This document shows positions 17,936 to 22,473 of a DNA stretch of 22,473 bases, piece by piece. Every line of letters begins with the position of its first letter. The first letter of the stretch is position 1. This stretch comes from an uncultured cyanobacterium (GTDB lineage Bacteria; Cyanobacteriota; Cyanobacteriia; PCC-6307; Cyanobiaceae), in the NCBI GenBank assembly GCA_903928835.1, contig CAIYSK010000377.1:1-22473 (forward strand), written 5' to 3'. Below the pieces are notes generated by a model. It searched no databases. It was not told the origin of the DNA and saw only the letters and a list, made by a program, of their open reading frames with translations. Both the position numbers and the translations under genes were made by a program.

Positions 17936-19798
17936 TCAAGCTGGAACGAGCACATCCCGTAGCAGGCGAACCACACTGCGTTCAGCCAATCCCTTGGCCA
18001 TTTTTAAGCCCATGTCCCGCAGGTTGGGTTCGCTTAAAACCCGAGGCAGGCGTTTGAGCAGCAATTGGGGTTCAAAGCCAGGTAGGGCCTGAAGGATCGA
18101 TACCAATTGGCGAATGGGTTCTAAATCCAGTAGCGGGGCCGTGGCATCTGCCTGGACAGCCCGCTGTTTCAGCCCAGGGGGTTGGAGTCGCTGGGGCAAG
18201 CGGCCACTGAGCCGGAGGGTGGCTTCCCACGCAACGGAATCGACCCGTTGGATGGCCGCATCGACAAGTTGCTGGCGCAGTAGGCCGCCATTGGAAGAGA
18301 ACAGGAAATCGAGCACTTGGTCTAGGAGCCCATCGAGGTCGAGCTGGCTGCCTTGGGAGGCACTGGCGATCAGGTTGTCGAGGCGCTGCCAGCGGAAAAT
18401 ATCGCCGTCAAACAGCATTTCCTTGAGGCTTTCCCTGAGGGAAGGATCGGGGTCTTCCATCAGGCGCCTGGCGAAATAGGGGTAGGCGGCACCGAGGATT
18501 TTGAAATCGGGATCCACGCTCAGGGCAATACCTTCCAGGGTGACCAAAGAACGAATGATCAGGGCGTAGTAGGGCGGTACCCGGAAGGGGAAGCGATACA
18601 TCACGCCGGAGAGGTCGTCGGTGACGGCCTTGAAATCCATCCGGCTCACGCCCATCTCGATGGCCTGGCCAAACACGCCTTCAAAGGCCGGCACGATCGG
18701 TTCGAGATTCACGTCTTCGGCCAGGAATCCGAGGCTGACGAAATCCTTGGAGAGCTTGCCGAAATTGCGATTCACCAGATGCACCACGGCCTGGATCAGG
18801 CCCGTGCGCGATTCTCGGCTCACCTCACTCATCATGCCGAAATCCAGGTAGGCCAGGCGGCCATCGGCCAGGGCTAGCAGGTTGCCGGGGTGGGGATCGG
18901 CATGGAAAAAGCCATGCTCCAGCAGTTGTTGGAGGCTGCAGTTCACCCCCACCGCCACCATGTCGTCGGGGTCGACGCCAATGCCCCGCACAGCTTCGAG
19001 GTTGGTGAGTTTCACCCCATCGATCCATTCCATGGTCAGCACCCGCCGACTGGTGGCATGGCGATAGATGGCGGGTACGGCGATGCGGGGATTGGCGCGA
19101 TGGAGGCGGGCAAAGGCTTCGGCGTTGCTGGCTTCATTGCAGTAATCCATCTCTTCAAACACCCGCTTGCCCAGTTCGTCGATCAGGGCGACGAGGTCGC
19201 TGCGGATCAGGCCGACGTTGTGGTTCAGCCAGGCGGCGATGTTGCGCACGATGTAGAGATCGAGCGTGATTTGCTCGCGCAAACCGGGCCGCTGAACCTT
19301 GACGGCCACCACCTCGCCTGTTTTGAGCACCCCCTTGTGCACCTGGCCCAGGGAGGCGGCGGAGATGGGTTCGCTATCGAGCTGTTCGAAGATGCTGCTG
19401 ATCGGGGCACCGAGGTCTTCTTCGATGCAGGCCATGGCCAGGGCGCTGTCGAAACCTGGCAGTTGGTCTTGCAGTTGGGCCAGCTCCTCAAGCAGCACCG
19501 GTGGCACGATGTCGGGGCGGGTGGAGAGGGCTTGGCCGGCCTTGATGAAGGCGGGCCCCAGATCCACGAGTAATTCAGCGGCTTCCTTGGCCCGCTCCCT
19601 GGATCGCTCCTGGTTTTTAAGCAATCCAAACAGCCAGTCGGTGCTCACCCCAAGCAGGTAAAGGCCAATCGGGACCAGGGTTTGCCATACGCGCTTGATC
19701 AGCCTTTGGGGATGGCCTGCATAGATCCGGGTAATCGCTTCCGGGTCGTAGCTGAGCAGGCCAGAGGCCTCAATGAAGTCGCCGAGGTCGTTGGGCAT
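17936..19798 (-). CDS. ABC1/UbiB-family kinase-like protein
   Basis: A 620-residue member of the ABC1/ADCK/UbiB atypical kinase family. The diagnostic KxGQ motif is at 86-89 (FIKAGQALSTRPD), the Ala-rich loop SAASLGQVH at 146-154, the VAVK lysine is Lys167, the catalytic loop HADPHPGN at 299-306 and the metal-binding DFG at 319-321. All key residues are present. The family supports quinone synthesis in bacteria and, in plastids, plastoquinone and tocopherol metabolism. A membrane-associated role in prenylquinone homeostasis is therefore likely, but the substrate is unknown. A hydrophobic stretch at about 36-58 may anchor it, and the C-terminal 250 residues are typical of cyanobacterial and plastid forms. 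It diverges from recN. Confidence 0.92.
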   Translation of the reverse strand: MPNDLGDFIEASGLLSYDPEAITRIYAGHPQRLIKRVWQTLVPIGLYLLGVSTDWLFGLLKNQERSRERAKEAAELLVDLGPAFIKAGQALSTRPDIVPPVLLEELAQLQDQLPGFDSALAMACIEEDLGAPISSIFEQLDSEPISAASLGQVHKGVLKTGEVVAVKVQRPGLREQITLDLYIVRNIAAWLNHNVGLIRSDLVALIDELGKRVFEEMDYCNEASNAEAFARLHRANPRIAVPAIYRHATSRRVLTMEWIDGVKLTNLEAVRGIGVDPDDMVAVGVNCSLQQLLEHGFFHADPHPGNLLALADGRLAYLDFGMMSEVSRESRTGLIQAVVHLVNRNFGKLSKDFVSLGFLAEDVNLEPIVPAFEGVFGQAIEMGVSRMDFKAVTDDLSGVMYRFPFRVPPYYALIIRSLVTLEGIALSVDPDFKILGAAYPYFARRLMEDPDPSLRESLKEMLFDGDIFRWQRLDNLIASASQGSQLDLDGLLDQVLDFLFSSNGGLLRQQLVDAAIQRVDSVAWEATLRLSGRLPQRLQPPGLKQRAVQADATAPLLDLEPIRQLVSILQALPGFEPQLLLKRLPRVLSEPNLRDMGLKMAKGLAERSVVRLLRDVLVPA

Positions 19799-19906
19799 GT
19801 ATTGGGGCCTTCAGCTCAGGGCCGTCACTCGGGCCGACCCCCCTTCTAAACGAATCAGACTCCCGCTACGGTTCGGCCCATTACCCCCAGCCTTGCGGAA
19901 GCCACG
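19799..19906. promoter_or_regulatory. Divergent intergenic region between the ABC1 gene and recN
   Basis: These 108 bases must hold promoters for both genes by their geometry. The segment is GC-rich with several GGGCC/GGCCC blocks. I see no strong -35/-10 pair on either strand and no LexA-type box I would defend. Confidence 0.35.
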
Positions 19907-21610
19907 GTGCTCACGGGTTTGCGGCTTGAAAATATTGCCCTGATCGAGCGCTTGGACCTGGCCTTCCAGGCGGGATTCACCGTGCTCACTGGCGAAACCG
20001 GGGCGGGTAAATCGATCCTGCTTGATGCGCTGGACGCCCTGCTGGGGGGCGGGCAGGGCAGCGCCGGGGCCCGCTTGCTGCGGCGCGGTAGTGGCCGCGG
20101 CTTGATTGAGGCCAGCTTCAGCCTCACGCCGCCCCTCCAGGCTTGGTTGGCGGAGCAGGAGCTGGAAGCAGAGGAGGGCGAACTGGTCCTGAGCCGGGAA
20201 TGGCGTCTCCATGAGGAGCGGCTCACCAGCCGTAATCGTCTGAATGGTGTGGTTGTTAGCCGCACCCAAATTCAGGATCTGCGGCCGCTTTTGATGGATC
20301 TCACCGTTCAGGGTCAAACCCAGCAACTGGCGCGGCCAGGCCAGCAGCGCCGCTGGCTGGATCGGTGCGGCGGGGAAGCCTTGCAACCGCTGTTGGAGCC
20401 CGTGATATTGGCTTGCCGCGCTTGGAAGCAGGCGGCCCAAGCCCTCGAGCTGGCCCGCAGCCAAAGGGATCAACTTCATGCGCAACGGGCGGAGCAGGAG
20501 CAGGTGCTGGCCGATTTGGACGCGGCCCAATTGGAGGATCCCCAGGAGCGAGCGCGACTCGAGGCCGAAGAGAATCGCCTGGCCCACGGGGTGCGCCTCC
20601 AGGAGGGGGTTGGCACCCTGGTTGGCCGCCTGGTGGAGGGAGCCGATCAGGCGCCTTCGGTGTTGGATCACCTGGCGGCCTGTGAGCAGGAGTTGTCCCA
20701 AATGGAAGCCTTGGACAGCGCCTTGCAACCCCTGCGGCAATCCTGCACCGATGGCTTGGTGGTTCTGCAGGATTTGGCCCGCGATCTGGATCGCTATGGG
20801 GCTTCCCTCGAGAGCGATCCGGAAAGCCTGGCTGCCCTGCAGGAGCGGATGGCCCTGCTCAAAAGCCTGGAGCGCCGCCATGGATTGGACCTGGCCCACT
20901 TGATCGGCCTGCGCGACCAACTGCGTGAGCACCTGGCACCGGGTGGGGTGGAAGCCTCAATCCAGGGCCTGGAACAGGCCGAATTCAGGGCCCGTGAGCA
21001 CAGGGATCGGGCCAATGCAGCCTTAAGTGATCAGCGCCGGGCAGCGGCCCAGGGCCTCGAGCAGCAGTTGATGGAAGCCCTGCGGCCGATGGGGTTGGCC
21101 AATGTGCGCTTTGCGGTGGCGATTGAGCCCACCACGGCCACCGAAGACGGCGCTGATGCCGTTCAGTTCCTGTTTTCGGCGAACCCGGGCCAACCACTGG
21201 CCCCCCTGGCCGAGGTGGCGTCGGGCGGGGAGATGAGTCGCTTTTTGCTGGCGCTGAAAACCTGTCTGGCGGCGGCCGATCCCCATGTCACCTTGCTGTT
21301 TGATGAGATCGATACGGGCGTGAGCGGCCGGGTGAGTGGGGCCATGGCGGAGGTGCTGCGCCGCTTGGCCGCCCAGCGCCAGGTGTTCTGCGTGACCCAC
21401 CAGCCCCTGGTGGCCGCGGCGGCCGACCACCACTTCCGGGTGAGCAAAGCCGTGGAGCAAGGCCAAACCCTCACGCGGGTGTCCCACCTGCGGGACATCC
21501 AGGCCCGGGAAGCTGAGTTGGCTGAGTTGGCTGGGGGAGATACCGGTGAGGCCCTCAGCTATGCGGCCAGCCTCCTCGATAAGACAGCGTTGCAAAAAGG
21601 GGTCGCTTGA
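19907..21610 (+). CDS. recN: DNA repair protein RecN
   Basis: A 567-residue SMC-like ATPase that acts early in repair of double-strand breaks by holding DNA ends or sister chromatids together. The N-terminal ATPase half has the Walker A motif GETGAGKS at 29-36. A long helical middle follows (about 150-370, rich in Ala, Leu, Glu and Arg), forming a short coiled coil. The C-terminal half has the ABC signature SGGEMSRF at 439-446 and Walker B LLFDEIDTGVSG with Asp466-Glu467. The start is a GTG at 19907-19909, giving VLTGLRLENIALIE, the family's usual N-terminus. The following membrane-protein gene begins two bases after the recN stop and is likely translated from the same message. Confidence 0.96.
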   Translation: MLTGLRLENIALIERLDLAFQAGFTVLTGETGAGKSILLDALDALLGGGQGSAGARLLRRGSGRGLIEASFSLTPPLQAWLAEQELEAEEGELVLSREWRLHEERLTSRNRLNGVVVSRTQIQDLRPLLMDLTVQGQTQQLARPGQQRRWLDRCGGEALQPLLEPVILACRAWKQAAQALELARSQRDQLHAQRAEQEQVLADLDAAQLEDPQERARLEAEENRLAHGVRLQEGVGTLVGRLVEGADQAPSVLDHLAACEQELSQMEALDSALQPLRQSCTDGLVVLQDLARDLDRYGASLESDPESLAALQERMALLKSLERRHGLDLAHLIGLRDQLREHLAPGGVEASIQGLEQAEFRAREHRDRANAALSDQRRAAAQGLEQQLMEALRPMGLANVRFAVAIEPTTATEDGADAVQFLFSANPGQPLAPLAEVASGGEMSRFLLALKTCLAAADPHVTLLFDEIDTGVSGRVSGAMAEVLRRLAAQRQVFCVTHQPLVAAAADHHFRVSKAVEQGQTLTRVSHLRDIQAREAELAELAGGDTGEALSYAASLLDKTALQKGVA

Positions 21611-21611
21611 G

Positions 21612-22343
21612 GTGATCGAGCGCCAAAGGCCGGCCCGCAGCGCAGGTCCCTACCTGGGGGCCCTGGTGCTTTCAGCCTTGATTGACCTGCTGCTGAGGGC
21701 CCGGCTTTTCTTTGACTTGGACATGCGCAAGGTGCTCGAACATCCCCTATACCGATGGCTGCTGGAACTGTTTGAAAGATTTTATTTCGGTGTGCTGGCC
21801 ATTTTCTTGCTGTTCTTTTTGATCCGCATTCTTCCAGCTGTTTTGGGAAATCAAACTCTCCCCCGGGCCAGGATGAAGCTGTTTGGAGCCTTGGCCACAA
21901 TCCAACTATTGGCCAATCTGGCGGCGGTAAATATGGCCATCTTTTTAGTCGATATAGCCTCCTATGAGCTCTTGATCGAATCCCTAGCGCTTTACGCCTC
22001 CATCAATCTTATTTTTCTATTTTGGTATTGGTTTTTTGATTATCCCCTGCGCAGCCAACGGTTGGTTGCTGTTGGGATGGCTGGTAATCGGGGCCGGGGT
22101 ATTCCCCTGGGCATTTTATTTCCAGAGGAAGCCCTGGAGCTTGATATCGATGGCTCGGATTTCTGGACTCCCAAGTTCGTTGATTATGTCTTTTTCACGC
22201 TGGTTTCCAGTAATACTCTGGGCTCGCCTGAGGGCCACGGCGTGATTGGCGATCGGCTCAAGTGGACCCAGATTGTCCATACGATTTGCATGACCCTGGT
22301 TTTTATCGTGATGGTGGCCCGGGCGATCAACACCCTCAACTGA
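21612..22343 (+). CDS. Membrane protein with a channel-like C-terminal region
   Basis: A 243-residue hydrophobic protein I cannot assign to a named family. Membrane segments lie at about residues 11-30, 50-77, 89-113, 119-143 and 216-238. Between the last two, FVDYVFFTLVSSNTLGSPEG (189-208) resembles the re-entrant pore helix and loop of two-helix potassium-type channels, but the TVGYG filter is absent. The gene is clearly more AT-rich than its neighbours, with many TTT and ATT codons, partly due to its composition and perhaps due to transfer. The start is a GTG at 21612-21614, with an AAAAAGGGG Shine-Dalgarno-like run just upstream at the end of recN. Earlier in-frame starts would overlap recN. 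An ion-channel role is inference only. Confidence 0.7.
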   Translation: MIERQRPARSAGPYLGALVLSALIDLLLRARLFFDLDMRKVLEHPLYRWLLELFERFYFGVLAIFLLFFLIRILPAVLGNQTLPRARMKLFGALATIQLLANLAAVNMAIFLVDIASYELLIESLALYASINLIFLFWYWFFDYPLRSQRLVAVGMAGNRGRGIPLGILFPEEALELDIDGSDFWTPKFVDYVFFTLVSSNTLGSPEGHGVIGDRLKWTQIVHTICMTLVFIVMVARAINTLN

Positions 22344-22351
22344 GGCCTTTC

Positions 22352-22381
22352 TTACAAAGCACCGGCGGGCCCGCATACAAT
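22352..22381 (+). promoter_or_regulatory. Possible promoter of the last gene
   Basis: TACAAT at 22376-22381 is a good -10 hexamer. A weak -35 candidate TTACAA lies at 22352-22357 with an 18-base spacer. The gene start is 22 bases after the -10. Only sequence match supports this. Confidence 0.35.
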
Positions 22382-22403
22382 TGAACGTTGCTGTGACGGC
22401 TGG

Positions 22404-22473
22404 ATGCCCCGCGCCAAGAGCTCTGCTGCCGCCGGTTCCGCCACCCGAACCCTCGCCAAGACCGTCCACGAGA
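22404..22473 (+). CDS. Unidentified protein, N-terminal 23 codons only
   Basis: The ATG at 22404 opens a frame that stays open to the end of the window. It reads MPRAKSSAAAGSATRTLAKT then VHE. The Ala/Ser/Lys-rich start looks like a flexible N-terminal extension and carries no family motif, so I do not name it. A plausible -10 promoter sits just upstream, which supports a real start. Confidence 0.5.
   Translation, partial: MPRAKSSAAAGSATRTLAKTVHE

Noticed and set aside
19811..20932. A 373-codon minus-strand open frame opposite recN
   Set aside because: Gln/Leu-rich shadow of the recN coding sequence with no recognisable domain.
22404..22473. Naming the last partial gene topA from its neighbourhood
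   Set aside because: The visible 23 residues lack the expected LVIVESP motif of topoisomerase I, so naming it would be a guess.

Overview
The window is about 22.5 kb of gene-dense, GC-rich chromosomal DNA from a picocyanobacterium of the Synechococcus/Cyanobium type. I infer this from the gene order, which matches from memory the block where Prochlorococcus and marine Synechococcus genomes are numbered from: dnaN, PRC-barrel protein, purL, purF, gyrA/parC, TPR protein, queG, HpsJ-like protein, nusB, ftsY, argH, RRM protein. The GC content suggests a Cyanobium-like or subcluster 5.2 lineage, but that is inference. I see no rRNA, tRNA, CRISPR array, insertion sequence or phage gene.

Layout. 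1-5349 is read on the minus strand: HpsJ-like membrane protein, DUF502 membrane protein, nusB, ftsY, argH and the start of an RRM RNA-binding protein. The last five are tightly packed, and DUF502 and nusB overlap by one base. 5395-9917 is on the plus strand: queG, a secreted TPR protein and a type II topoisomerase A subunit. It converges with purF over a 13-base gap. 9931-15799 is on the minus strand: dnaN, a PRC-barrel protein, purL and purF, four genes packed like an operon. 15800-16180 is the only non-coding stretch over 300 bases. It lies next to dnaN and holds a nested inverted repeat, an 18-base perfect palindrome, short tandem repeats and a recurring CTGGGGA motif, so it is a candidate replication-origin or dnaN control region. 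16181-19798 is on the minus strand: an ABC1/UbiB kinase-like protein, a secreted DUF1400 protein and thrC. 19907-22473 is on the plus strand: recN, an AT-richer membrane protein with a channel-like end, and the first 23 codons of an unidentified gene.

The genes are mostly housekeeping: chromosome replication and repair (dnaN, topoisomerase, recN), purine and amino-acid synthesis (purL, purF, argH, thrC), membrane targeting and transcription (ftsY, nusB), and tRNA modification (queG). I did not find a clear new defence or mobile system. The most interesting points are the structured DNA between thrC and dnaN, a long hairpin spanning the thrC stop codon, the apparent loss of a phosphatase gene between ftsY and argH, and the channel-like membrane protein after recN.
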